DNA from: Neomoorella stamsii
GTDB lineage: Bacteria > Bacillota > DSM-521 > Neomoorellales > Neomoorellaceae
DNA: 58,477 bases
Assembly: GCF_002995805.1 (NCBI RefSeq)
Contig: NZ_PVXL01000057.1
Coordinates: 1-58,477 of the forward strand
Reading direction: 5' to 3'
Shown here: positions 1 through 7,798 of the stretch, piece after piece
Position numbering within the stretch: the stretch's first letter is position 1
Layout of the letters: the number at the start of each line of letters is the position of its first letter
Notes under the pieces: generated by a model
Told to the model about the DNA's origin: nothing
What the model saw: the letters and a program-made list of their open reading frames with translations, nothing else
Databases searched by the model: none
Translations under genes and position numbers: made by a program

Positions 1-138
1 TCCACAACAACTACGTCTACTGATGATGAAGATGAAGGCTTAGTCTGCCTTCTTGGACTTCATCATAAAAATGAAAATCTAAGAGAGCAAGAGATTTAAC
101 GAGCTAGAAGCAAATTATTGAGATAGGAGGTGAATCCT
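1..138. other. Leading non-coding stretch with an imperfect hairpin
   Basis: No open reading frame with a plausible start is seen here. Bases 21-66 form an imperfect stem (ATGATGAAG pairing with CTTCATCAT, then AAGGC with GCCTT around a short loop). It is not followed by a T-run on either strand, so I do not call it a terminator. An AGGAGGTGA ribosome-binding site at 125-132 belongs to the next gene. Confidence 0.4.
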
Positions 139-354
139 TTGGCCACCATTACGAAGGAAATGAGCATTACAGAAGTAGTCAGCAAGTACCCGCAGACAGT
201 GCCGGTTTTTATGGAGCATGGGATGGGTTGCCTGGGCTGCGCGGCGGCACGCTTTGAAAATATCGAGCAGGGAGCCATGGCCCACGGTATTGATGTTGCT
301 AGCCTTGTTGCCGACCTGAATAAGGTGGTAAACAAAGAGGCTAAGGAAGGCTAA
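139..354 (+). CDS. DUF1858-family small CxxC protein
   Basis: Protein of 71 residues resembling the DUF1858 (hybrid-cluster-associated, ScdA N-terminal-like) family, which is linked to redox or iron-sulfur repair. Diagnostic features are the phrase VFMEHGMGCLGCAAA with a CxxC pair and the short all-helical layout. I chose TTG at 139: AGGAGGTGA lies 6-7 bases upstream and overlaps the alternative GTG at 130, so that codon cannot use it. A terminator follows at 369, so it is probably a single-gene unit. Its partner is not visible in the window; the specific role is inferred from the family only. Confidence 0.75.
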   Translation: MATITKEMSITEVVSKYPQTVPVFMEHGMGCLGCAAARFENIEQGAMAHGIDVASLVADLNKVVNKEAKEG

Positions 355-368
355 AGCTATGCCAGGGT

Positions 369-408
369 AAATCGCTCTTTATAACCAACATAAAGGGCGA
401 TTTTTTTA
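369..408 (+). terminator. Rho-independent terminator after the DUF1858 gene
   Basis: AAATCGCTCTTTAT and ATAAAGGGCGATTT form a stem of about 14 pairs with a short loop, followed by a run of seven T. Confidence 0.9.
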
Positions 409-426
409 TAAAGGGGGTGGGGAGCC

Positions 427-1629
427 GTGAGCTGCCCGGCGGATCGTTCTTTCTGTGAACTGGTGGTGGCTCTATCAACCATCCTGGATATAGAAGAAGA
501 GACTAAACTTTACCATGCCTGGCGGGTAGCCCTGGTGGCCCAGGAACTGGCCCAAAAAGTATTGCCCGGTCAGGCCACCCAGGTTTTTTATGCCGGCCTG
601 CTCCACGACATTGGTGCCATGGGCCTGGACGACCACCTGGTGCACCTTACTCTTAAGGCAGGAGCCAGGCAAAACCCGGAAATAAGGGGCCACCCTGCCA
701 GGGGGGCGACCATGGTAACCGCCATTCCTGGCCTGGGCGAGGAAGTGGCGGCCATGATCCGCGATCACCATGAACGCTGGGATGGTTCCGGCTACCCCCA
801 GGGCCTTAAAGGCGGAGCTATCGTTCCCGGTGCCCTCCTCCTGGGGGTGGCTGATGAATTTGATCTAACCCTGCGGGCTTACCCTGGCAGCGACTGGTCT
901 ACCGTCAAAAAGGCCATGGCCTGGACGGTCCAGGCGGCCTTTCCGCCGGAACTGTTAACAGTTCTCGATAGCCTGATGGCGGGCTCGTTATTTGCAGAAG
1001 TAGCCACCAATGCCGCCCTGGAGTTAAAAATGTTCAGGGTAATTTTAGACCTGCCACCTGTAAATTTCCAGGTGGCTGAGCCGATGAAAATTACTATCAA
1101 CCTTTTTGCCCAGATAATCGACGCCAAACACGCTTATACGGCCGGTCATTCCCGCCGGGTGGCCAGCTACGCCATGCGGCTGGCCCGCTGCCTGGGTTTT
1201 AGCGAAGAAGCAATCCAGCGCCTGGAAATTGCCGGGCTCCTCCATGATTTTGGCAAAATTGCCGTTCCCCGGGCCATTTTAGATAAACCAGGTCGGCTCG
1301 ATGCCCGGGAATTAAAGGTGGTACGCCAGCATCCAGTGCGGACCATAGATTTATTGACCAGTGTTACCAGTTTAAAAGATATAGCCCATGATGCCGGCCT
1401 GCATCACGAACGTTATGATGGCAAGGGTTATCCTTATGGCCTGCATGATGGGGAAATCCCCCTGGGGGCGCGGATCATAGCCGTAGCCGATGCCTTTGAT
1501 GCCATGACTTCCTTAAGGCCCTACCAGCCTACCCGGACACCCGAAGAAGCAGTGGCTATTCTAAGCCGGGGTAGTGGCAGCCAGTTTGACCCGGCAGTTG
1601 TGGCCGTCGCCTCGTGTTTGCTTACATAA
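427..1629 (+). CDS. Tandem HD-GYP domain protein, probable cyclic-di-GMP phosphodiesterase
   Basis: Protein of 400 residues made of two HD-type phosphohydrolase domains. The N-terminal one shows HAWR, LLHDIG and the block HHERWDGSGYP. The C-terminal one shows AGHSRRVA, GLLHDFGKI, HHERYDGKGYP and IIAVADAFDAMTS. Both keep the metal-binding H...HD...HH...D residues and the GYP signature, so both look intact. Known HD-GYP proteins hydrolyse cyclic-di-GMP; no receiver or membrane segment is present, so it should be cytosolic. GTG at 427 is preceded by AAGGGGGTG. Only six bases separate it from the following histidine kinase gene, which suggests co-transcription. Confidence 0.85.
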   Translation: MSCPADRSFCELVVALSTILDIEEETKLYHAWRVALVAQELAQKVLPGQATQVFYAGLLHDIGAMGLDDHLVHLTLKAGARQNPEIRGHPARGATMVTAIPGLGEEVAAMIRDHHERWDGSGYPQGLKGGAIVPGALLLGVADEFDLTLRAYPGSDWSTVKKAMAWTVQAAFPPELLTVLDSLMAGSLFAEVATNAALELKMFRVILDLPPVNFQVAEPMKITINLFAQIIDAKHAYTAGHSRRVASYAMRLARCLGFSEEAIQRLEIAGLLHDFGKIAVPRAILDKPGRLDARELKVVRQHPVRTIDLLTSVTSLKDIAHDAGLHHERYDGKGYPYGLHDGEIPLGARIIAVADAFDAMTSLRPYQPTRTPEEAVAILSRGSGSQFDPAVVAVASCLLT

Positions 1630-1635
1630 CTGGAA

Positions 1636-3126
1636 GTGGTGGTGATGGCCTTGCGCTCTTTACGCTGGAAGATCGCCTTAAACTTTTTAACCCTCCTCTT
1701 TTTGACCTTGGTGGCAGCTTATCTTTACCTGCGCCAGGCCATCCTTGACGCCCTGGGGCTGCCGTGGCTGCCGCCCTTCCGGGCGGGTGTACTGGTGGCC
1801 GGGCTGGAAGGTCAGCTCCTGCTGACCATGCTGGTGATCCTGGTAGTTATGATCGCCGGGACCTTTATCCTGTCCCGGGGGATAATTATGCCCCTGACGG
1901 CCCTGCTACCCCTGACGCAAAAAATTGCCGGCGGCGACCTGGAGCAGCGGATCGAGATTCAAAGTAATGATGAAATAGGGTTGTTGAGCCACCACCTCAA
2001 TGTCATGGTGGAAACTTTACGCAACAACTTCCGGGAAATGGCAGAAGAAAGAAATAAAATGCAAGCAATTCTTGCCAGTATGAGTGACGCCCTGTTAACT
2101 GTGGACCAGGTGGGCCGGGTAATGCTTTTAAATCCGGCGGCTGAAGCCATGTTTGGCAAGAAAGGTACGGAAGTTGAGCACAAGTATTTACTGGAAGTAA
2201 TTCGCAATCATGAGGTCGATAAACTCGTCAAAGAAATCCTGTCCAGCGGCATGCCCCTGGAGATAGAAACCCGCCTTTTTCCTACTACTAATCAGCTTTT
2301 TAAAATTTATGGGGCGCCCATTCTCAGTGCCCAAAAACGGGTAGTGGGTGCGGCCCTGACCATCCGGGATATAACAAATATCCGCCGCTTGGAACAAATG
2401 CGGACGGAGTTTGTGGCCAACGTTTCCCACGAACTGCGCACGCCCCTGACGTCTATCCGGGGGTTTGTGGAGACCCTGCTGGAAGGGGCCCTGGAAGACC
2501 CGGAAGTGAGCCGCCGTTTTCTGGGTATTATCAATAAAGAGGCCCAGCGCCTACAGCAGTTAATTGAAGATCTCCTGGCTCTCTCGCGGCTGGAAAATCA
2601 ACCCCAGCGGGTCCGCCCCGGCCGGGCCAAGCTCATACCTACCCTGGAGGGAGTTTTGGCTACAGTTAATCCCCTGGCCCGGGAAAAGGGGGTTAATCTG
2701 GAAGTAGAAATACCGGAAGGCCTGCCCTCCCTGGCCATTGGCGAGAATTATTTAAGTCAGGTTTTGCTAAATTTAATTGACAATAGCATTAAGTACACCC
2801 CTGCCGGCGGCAGGGTAACGGTACGGGCCGGCCTGGAGAACGATGGCATCCAGGTGGAAGTAGAAGATACCGGTATTGGTATACCGGCAGAAAGCCTGCC
2901 CCGGGTTTTTGAACGTTTTTACCGGGTTGACAAGGCTCGCTCCAGGGAAATGGGGGGTACCGGCCTGGGCCTGGCTATAGTTAAGCATATCGTTGAAGCC
3001 CACGATGGTAATGTCGGTGTAACCAGCCAGCCGGGGCAGGGCAGCCGTTTCTTTTTTACCTTACCGGTAGTAACTGAAGGAAAGGTACAGGCGGAAAGTC
3101 CCATACCGGAGAAGCCTCAAAATTAA
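1636..3126 (+). CDS. Membrane sensor histidine kinase, PhoR/WalK-like (HAMP-PAS-HisKA-HATPase)
   Basis: Protein of 496 residues. Two membrane helices (about residues 13-33 and 60-80) enclose a very short outer loop. They are followed by a HAMP linker (about 82-135), a PAS domain (about 140-248), the HisKA box NVSHELRTPLTSIRGF with phospho-accepting His265, and the ATPase N, G1 and G2 boxes (NLIDNSIKYT, EDTGIGIP, GTGLGLAIVK). The layout matches PhoR/ResE/WalK kinases. No response regulator gene is adjacent in this window, so the partner is unknown. Start codons are ambiguous: GTG at 1636, 1639, 1642 and ATG at 1645. TTAACA repeats just downstream hint at phosphate control, but this is inference. 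Confidence 0.85.
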   Translation: MVVMALRSLRWKIALNFLTLLFLTLVAAYLYLRQAILDALGLPWLPPFRAGVLVAGLEGQLLLTMLVILVVMIAGTFILSRGIIMPLTALLPLTQKIAGGDLEQRIEIQSNDEIGLLSHHLNVMVETLRNNFREMAEERNKMQAILASMSDALLTVDQVGRVMLLNPAAEAMFGKKGTEVEHKYLLEVIRNHEVDKLVKEILSSGMPLEIETRLFPTTNQLFKIYGAPILSAQKRVVGAALTIRDITNIRRLEQMRTEFVANVSHELRTPLTSIRGFVETLLEGALEDPEVSRRFLGIINKEAQRLQQLIEDLLALSRLENQPQRVRPGRAKLIPTLEGVLATVNPLAREKGVNLEVEIPEGLPSLAIGENYLSQVLLNLIDNSIKYTPAGGRVTVRAGLENDGIQVEVEDTGIGIPAESLPRVFERFYRVDKARSREMGGTGLGLAIVKHIVEAHDGNVGVTSQPGQGSRFFFTLPVVTEGKVQAESPIPEKPQN

Positions 3127-3133
3127 TCTAAAC

Positions 3134-3176
3134 TTAACAAGGCCATTATTGATTCTTAACAGGAATGAGTTATAAT
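3134..3176 (+). promoter_or_regulatory. Promoter with overlapping TTAACA direct repeats (Pho-box-like)
   Basis: TTGATT at 3149-3154 and TATAAT at 3171-3176 are separated by 16 bp, a good sigma-A promoter. TTAACA occurs at 3134-3139 and 3156-3161, exactly 22 bp apart (two helical turns), overlapping the -35 region. Bacillus PhoP binds TTAACA-like repeats on an 11-bp period, so PhoP control is possible but unproven. It should drive the small RNA at 3183. Confidence 0.6.
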
Positions 3177-3182
3177 ATCATT

Positions 3183-3277
3183 AAACTTAATACCTGATTA
3201 CCTCCAAATCAGGTGTCCTCTGACCTCCTTATAATATATACACTCTTGTAAGCCCAGGTTTTCTGGGCCACTTTTTT
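3183..3277 (+). ncRNA. Candidate small RNA with two anti-Shine-Dalgarno motifs
   Basis: Downstream of the promoter there is no ORF, but there is a clear RNA layout. An 8-bp hairpin (ACCTGATT 3192-3199 with AATCAGGT 3207-3214) presents ACCTCCA in its loop. A linker follows with a second GACCTCCTTA (about 3221-3230), closely resembling the 16S rRNA anti-SD tail. It ends in an intrinsic terminator (GCCCAGG-TTTT-CTGGGC then T6, 3251-3277). Exposed CCUCC motifs are typical of Firmicute small RNAs that block ribosome-binding sites. The family is not identified. It could instead be the 3' leader or terminator region of the kinase transcript. Confidence 0.55.
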
Positions 3278-3283
3278 AGGTAT

Positions 3284-3717
3284 AAAAATGAAGGCCACTC
3301 CATAGAGGAGGGCCTTCATTTTAAAGAGCCGGTCAGAACCTTAACGCCGGCTACTGCAGCTACCTGCATAGCCTGCGACAACCTTCCGGCTGCCACAGAC
3401 CATTACGGCAACTACAATAACCTTTGCTCGATGACCACAGCTACCTGGGAAGCCCGTAAAGATCTCTCGACCTTTACGAACCTCGAGCTTTTTGTTATAA
3501 AAGCCTTGCGGCAACTATGGTCATCTTAGCTCGACCAGCAACCATCCTTGCCGACCTGCCATTAATCCTTCGGACTAACGGCAAGCCATGACGAACAGAT
3601 GCTGATCTGCCCGCCGGCCGGTCAGCAAGCCTTTTGACCTGCTGACGACCTTTGGCCGAAAATTAGCGAGCCCGTCATTGGACCCGATAATTTTCTGGGC
3701 TCGGCCCTGGCCGACCC
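3284..3717 (-). ncRNA. Candidate large structured non-coding RNA (about 430 nt), class unknown
   Basis: No coding frame is seen on either strand, but the minus strand is dense in stems. From its 5' side: CGAGCCC/GGGCTCG interleaved with GAAAATTA/TAATTTTC (an H-type pseudoknot order, 3661-3700); GTCAGCA/TGCTGAC; an 11-bp stem closed by a GAA loop (about 3561-3587); a long-range GATGACCA/TGGTCATC pair (3517-3524 with 3430-3437); a 10-bp hairpin with a GAGA tetraloop (about 3453-3478); and AGCCGG/CCGGCT near the end. It finishes with a strong terminator (3284-3323), T5 on the minus strand. I looked for tmRNA, RNase P and SRP RNA signatures and saw none. Confidence 0.6.
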
Positions 3718-3722
3718 TGCTG

Positions 3723-3750
3723 ATAGTATTATGCCCCCGTTAAGTGTTAA
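3723..3750 (-). promoter_or_regulatory. Possible promoter of the large minus-strand RNA
   Basis: On the minus strand, TTAACA (3750-3745) and TACTAT (3728-3723) are 16 bp apart and lie just upstream of the first stems. The -10 is only a 4/6 match; CATAAT (3733-3728) is an alternative. It is tentative. Confidence 0.35.
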
Positions 3751-3873
3751 TATTTATTCTTAAGCCACCAAAATTGTTGCCAATTTATGGATTAAGATTA
3801 AGATAAAGCAATTCTAATGTGACTTTAATAATCTTTTGTTAAGCTAGAAGGAGTAAAAAAGGAGTGAAGGAAA

Positions 3874-4659
3874 GTGCACCTGGAAGCGGACCTCCATACC
3901 CACACCATCGCCAGCGGCCATGCGTACAGTACCGTTAAGGAACTGGCTGAAGCTGCTGAAAAACGGGGACTGAAGATGATTGCCATTACCGATCACGGCC
4001 TCAAAATGCCTGGCGGTCCCCATGAATATTACTTCAGCAATCTGGTAGCCCTGCCCCGCAAGATTGGCAGCGTAGAAATTCTACGGGGCGTGGAAGCAAA
4101 TATCCTGGACCCAGAGGGTCACCTGGATGTACCCGACCACCTGCTGGACCAGTTAGACATTGTCCTGGCGGGCTTCCATACAGGTACTGGTTTCGATAAC
4201 CGGTCCGAGGAAGAATATACCCGGGCCGCCCTGGCTGCCTTAAGGAATCCCCGGGTACATATTATCGTCCACCCGGGCAATCCCGAATTTCCCCTGAATA
4301 TAGAAAAGCTGGTCCTGGCGGCTGCCGCCGAGCATAAAGCCCTGGAGATCAATAACAATTCCTTTAAGGTCAGCCGGCCGGGCAGCCTGCCCCGCTGTCA
4401 ACTCCTGGCCAGGCTGGCCCAAAAATATAGGGTCTGGGTGGCTTTAAATAGCGATGCCCATGTCTTTACGGCAGTGGGCAATTTTGCCCGGGCCTGGCAG
4501 GTGGCCCGCAGTGCTGGTATTGGCGAAGACCAGGTGCTGAATTTGACTGTCAACCGCGTTAAGGAATACCTGGGCTGGCATCGCCGACGCCCCCAGCTAA
4601 CCCAGGAAGAAAAGGCCTTGACTGGTAGGACTTCCCAACCCCGGGCGGTTGGTGTATAA
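3874..4659 (+). CDS. PHP-domain phosphatase, YcdX family
   Basis: Protein of 261 residues with the PHP-domain metal motifs: DLHTHT near residue 6, AITDHG, a conserved histidine in VLAGFHTG, HPGNPEF, and NSDAH near the C-terminus. PHP hydrolases use a trinuclear metal site to cleave phosphoesters; YcdX-type members act on unknown phosphorylated substrates. GTG at 3874 is supported by AAGGAGTGAAGG just upstream. The next gene, radA, begins 12-21 bases after the stop, so the two may be co-transcribed. The physiological substrate cannot be told from sequence. Confidence 0.85.
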   Translation: MHLEADLHTHTIASGHAYSTVKELAEAAEKRGLKMIAITDHGLKMPGGPHEYYFSNLVALPRKIGSVEILRGVEANILDPEGHLDVPDHLLDQLDIVLAGFHTGTGFDNRSEEEYTRAALAALRNPRVHIIVHPGNPEFPLNIEKLVLAAAAEHKALEINNNSFKVSRPGSLPRCQLLARLAQKYRVWVALNSDAHVFTAVGNFARAWQVARSAGIGEDQVLNLTVNRVKEYLGWHRRRPQLTQEEKALTGRTSQPRAVGV

Positions 4660-4671
4660 TGCCTGGGGGAG

Positions 4672-6039
4672 GTGATCTTCCTGGCGAAAACAAAAGAGCG
4701 CTTTGTCTGCCAGCAATGTGGATATGAAAGCTTAAGTTTTTTAGGCCGCTGCCCCGGTTGCGGCAGCTGGAACAGCCTGGTGGCTGAGACGATGCCCCTG
4801 GAAGGAATAAGCCGGCTGGCGGGATTGAAGGCACCTCCTGCTTTGCTGGCAGGGATAACTGATATTGCCGGGGAGCGCCTGGTAAGTTCTTTAAGCGAGT
4901 GGGACCGGGTGCTGGGGGGTGGCCTGGTACCTGGTTCCTTGCTTCTTGTCGGCGGGGCGCCTGGCATTGGCAAGTCGACTTTACTCCTCCAGGTGGCCCA
5001 CAGGCTTGCCGCCAGGTATGGCAAGATCCTTTATGTCTCCGGTGAAGAATCGCCCGGGCAGGTCAGGCTCAGGGCCCAGCGCCTGGGGGCCCTTAGTGGG
5101 GAGATCTATTTACTGGCCGAGACGGATGTAGAAGCCATCCTGGCCGGGATAGAAGGGTTAGGCCCGGTAGCAGTCATTGTTGACTCCATCCAAACCATGT
5201 TCCTGCCGGCCATCCAGGCGGCGCCAGGGAGCGTATCCCAGGTGCGGGAATGTGCGGCGCGTTTTTTGCGCTTGGCCAAAGACGGTGGCCCGGCAGTAAT
5301 CCTGGTCGGCCACGTCACCAAGGAAGGCTTCCTGGCCGGTCCCCGGGTCCTGGAACACCTGGTGGACACCGTCCTCTACCTGGAAGGAGAACGCTACCAG
5401 GCCTACCGGATCCTGCGTGCCGCCAAAAACCGTTTTGGTTCCACTAATGAAATCGGGATCTTTGAGATGGTTACCGGGGGGCTTAAGGAAGTGGCCAACC
5501 CGTCGGAAATGCTCCTGGCCGAGCGGCCGGCCGGGGTAGCCGGCTCCAGTGTAGTGGCCTGCCTGGAAGGGACCCGGCCCCTGCTCCTGGAGATCCAGGC
5601 CCTGGTGAGCCCGACTACCTTTGGCAACCCGCGGCGGCTGGCTACAGGGGTCGATTTTAACCGCGCCCTGTTGCTGACGGCAGTCCTGGAAAAACGGGCG
5701 GGATTACACCTGGGCGGCTATGACGTATACCTTAACGTCGCCGGCGGCATCGCCATCAATGAACCGGCAGCCGACCTCGCCATTTGCCTGGCCATAGCCT
5801 CCGGCCTTAAAGACCGGCCGGTAGAGGCCGAAACTTTAGTTTTAGGGGAGGTTGGCCTGGCGGGGGAAGTCCGGGCCGTAAGCCAGATTGAAAGGCGCAT
5901 CGAAGAAGCTGCCAGGCTGGGTTTCAGGCGTTTTCTTATCCCGGCGGGTAATAAATGCCGTCTTATAGGCCGGAATGATTACGAAATCTATGATGTACGG
6001 TCAGTGGTTGAGGCCCTGGAACTCGGTTTGACGGCTTAA
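4672..6039 (+). CDS. radA: DNA repair protein RadA (Sms)
   Basis: Protein of about 455 residues. An N-terminal zinc finger (CQQCGYES, then CPGCGSWN), a RecA-like ATPase with Walker A GGAPGIGKST, the RadA-specific KNRFG motif (AAKNRFGSTNEIG), and a C-terminal Lon-protease-like domain identify RadA. It is a DnaB-type branch-migration helicase acting in recombinational repair. The start is uncertain: GTG 4672 lies inside the GGGGAGGTGA ribosome-binding site, whereas CTG 4681 sits 6-7 bases after it and yields the canonical beginning MAKTK. I give the GTG coordinate because it is a standard start codon. Confidence 0.93.
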   Translation: MIFLAKTKERFVCQQCGYESLSFLGRCPGCGSWNSLVAETMPLEGISRLAGLKAPPALLAGITDIAGERLVSSLSEWDRVLGGGLVPGSLLLVGGAPGIGKSTLLLQVAHRLAARYGKILYVSGEESPGQVRLRAQRLGALSGEIYLLAETDVEAILAGIEGLGPVAVIVDSIQTMFLPAIQAAPGSVSQVRECAARFLRLAKDGGPAVILVGHVTKEGFLAGPRVLEHLVDTVLYLEGERYQAYRILRAAKNRFGSTNEIGIFEMVTGGLKEVANPSEMLLAERPAGVAGSSVVACLEGTRPLLLEIQALVSPTTFGNPRRLATGVDFNRALLLTAVLEKRAGLHLGGYDVYLNVAGGIAINEPAADLAICLAIASGLKDRPVEAETLVLGEVGLAGEVRAVSQIERRIEEAARLGFRRFLIPAGNKCRLIGRNDYEIYDVRSVVEALELGLTA

Positions 6040-6058
6040 ATCATGCTATAATTATAAT
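6028..6058 (+). promoter_or_regulatory. Extended -10 promoter upstream of carD
   Basis: TGCTATAAT (6044-6052) is an extended -10 element, with a second TATAAT at 6053-6058. TTGACG at 6028-6033 overlaps the end of radA and is 19 bp from the second hexamer. Confidence 0.6.
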
Positions 6059-6092
6059 ATGCACGGCTTTGCCGGAATGGGGGTAACAGGGG

Positions 6093-6575
6093 ATGTTTAA
6101 AGTGGGCGATAAAGTAGTGTATCCCATGCACGGGGCGGGAATCATTGAGGCCATTGAGGAGCGGGAGGTACTGGGTCAAAAGAAAAAGTACTACATTATG
6201 CGCTTTCCCCTGGGTGATATGAAGGTGATGCTGCCCCTGGAAAGTGAGCAGGTGGTGGGTTTAAGGGAAGTGGTAGACGAAGAGGGCGTTGAGCAAGTAA
6301 TAAAGATTCTCAAAGAGAAAAAAGCTACCGGCAGTACCGGCACCAACTGGAACCATCGCTACCGGGCCAACCTGGAGAAGTTGCGTAGCGGTAACATTTA
6401 CCAGATAGCCGAAGTAGTCAGTATCCTGGCCAGACGGGAGCACGATAAGGGGCTGTCCACCGGCGAGCGCAAAATGCTGGAAAATGCCCGCCAGATTTTA
6501 ATCAGTGAACTGGCCCTGGCCCGCAACTATGAAAAAAAGCAGGTAGAAACCATGTTGGAAAAACTTTTAGCCTGA
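6093..6575 (+). CDS. CarD family transcriptional regulator
   Basis: Protein of 160 residues. The N-terminal Tudor-like RNA-polymerase-interacting domain (FKVGDKVVYPMHGAG, MLPLE) is followed by a helical DNA-contacting domain (NWNHRYRANLEKLRSG, LARREHDKGLSTGE). CarD proteins bind RNA polymerase beta and stabilise the open promoter complex. ATG at 6093 sits behind GGGGGTAACAGGGG. Lying between radA and the PIN/TRAM gene is the usual clostridial arrangement. Confidence 0.9.
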   Translation: MFKVGDKVVYPMHGAGIIEAIEEREVLGQKKKYYIMRFPLGDMKVMLPLESEQVVGLREVVDEEGVEQVIKILKEKKATGSTGTNWNHRYRANLEKLRSGNIYQIAEVVSILARREHDKGLSTGERKMLENARQILISELALARNYEKKQVETMLEKLLA

Positions 6576-6646
6576 TGGTTCCCATGGTATAAGATGGGGC
6601 CGGGTGAGGAAGAATTGAAAAGAAAGGAAGTAAAGAAGGTGAAGGG

Positions 6647-7798
6647 ATGTTATACCGGATTTTACGGGGTGCCATAGCCCTGGTGGCGGCAGCGACGGGC
6701 TTTTATGCTGCCCAAATGGGACTGGCCATCTGGCAGCAGAGCTGGGGCAGCAGCCCTCTACCGGGCTTACGCTGGACCCTGCTGGCCCTGGTGACCTTGA
6801 TTGCGGCCTTAATTGGCTATAGCCTGGCGCAGCGCCTGATTAATTTCGTCACCCAGTCGACGCGCTGGCTGGAGGGGAGGTTGCAGCGGACACCGGCCCA
6901 GGAAATAATCAGCGGTTCCTTAGGACTTATTTTTGGACTTATAATCGCTAATTTATTGGGGGCCTCCTTCTTTCACCTGCCCCTGGTGGGACCCTACATT
7001 CCTATGGCCGGCAGCCTCTTCTTTGGCTACCTAGGCTGGAGCCTGGGCACCAAGCGCAAGGACGAAGTCTGGGGACTGTTTAACCTCATTCCCCGCTGGG
7101 GTGGCAAGGACCGGGAAAAAGGCAAGATTGATAGCGGGAAACCGGGAGCCAAAATCCTGGATACCAGCGTTATCATTGACGGCCGTATAGCCGATATTAT
7201 TAAAAGCGGCTTTATCGAAGGCACCGTGGTGATACCCTCTTTTGTCCTGGAAGAATTACGGCACATAGCAGATTCCTCTGACCTGTTAAAACGTAACCGC
7301 GGCCGGCGGGGCCTGGATATCCTCAATAAAATTCGCAAGGAAATGGCTGTGAACGTCAAGGTCCTGGAAGTTGATTTTGAAGACCTGACGGAGGTGGATA
7401 GCAAATTAGTCCGCCTGGCTCAGAAGCTGGCCGCCCCCATCCTGACCAATGATTACAACCTGAATAAGGTGGCCGAACTCCAGGGTGTGCGGGTATTGAA
7501 CATTAATGAGCTGGCCAATGCTGTCAAACCCGTTGTCCTGCCGGGTGAAGAAATGACTGTCCAGGTCATCAAGGATGGCAAGGAGATTGGCCAGGGCGTG
7601 GCTTACCTTGATGACGGCACCATGATTGTGGTCGAAAATGGCCGCCGCTACATTGGCCAGACCATTGCCGTCCTGGTGACAAGCGTCCTGCAAACGGCAG
7701 CCGGCCGGATGATTTTTGCCCGGCCCAAAGGGCCGGAACGTAAAATGGGTTCCAACCACCAGGCCCTGGAGCGGAGTGAGTACCAGTGCCTTTCTTAA
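6647..7798 (+). CDS. PIN/TRAM domain integral membrane protein, YacL family
   Basis: Protein of 383 residues. Four hydrophobic segments occupy roughly residues 1-130 (for example [18 protein letters not shown]). A PIN nuclease-like domain follows ([39 protein letters not shown]) with the usual acidic residues, then a C-terminal TRAM domain ([18 protein letters not shown]). The family is common in Firmicutes and predicted to be an RNA-binding or RNA-cleaving membrane protein; its target is unknown. It overlaps ispD by 13 bases, indicating translational coupling. Confidence 0.88.
   Translation: MLYRILRGAIALVAAATGFYAAQMGLAIWQQSWGSSPLPGLRWTLLALVTLIAALIGYSLAQRLINFVTQSTRWLEGRLQRTPAQEIISGSLGLIFGLIIANLLGASFFHLPLVGPYIPMAGSLFFGYLGWSLGTKRKDEVWGLFNLIPRWGGKDREKGKIDSGKPGAKILDTSVIIDGRIADIIKSGFIEGTVVIPSFVLEELRHIADSSDLLKRNRGRRGLDILNKIRKEMAVNVKVLEVDFEDLTEVDSKLVRLAQKLAAPILTNDYNLNKVAELQGVRVLNINELANAVKPVVLPGEEMTVQVIKDGKEIGQGVAYLDDGTMIVVENGRRYIGQTIAVLVTSVLQTAAGRMIFARPKGPERKMGSNHQALERSEYQCLS

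Noticed and set aside
21..66. Hairpin at the left edge as a terminator
   Set aside because: No T-run follows it on either strand.
3284..3717. tmRNA, RNase P RNA, SRP RNA or a group II intron fragment
   Set aside because: None of the conserved core sequences (tag ORF and TTCGA end, RNase P core, SRP tetraloop domain, intron domain V) could be found.
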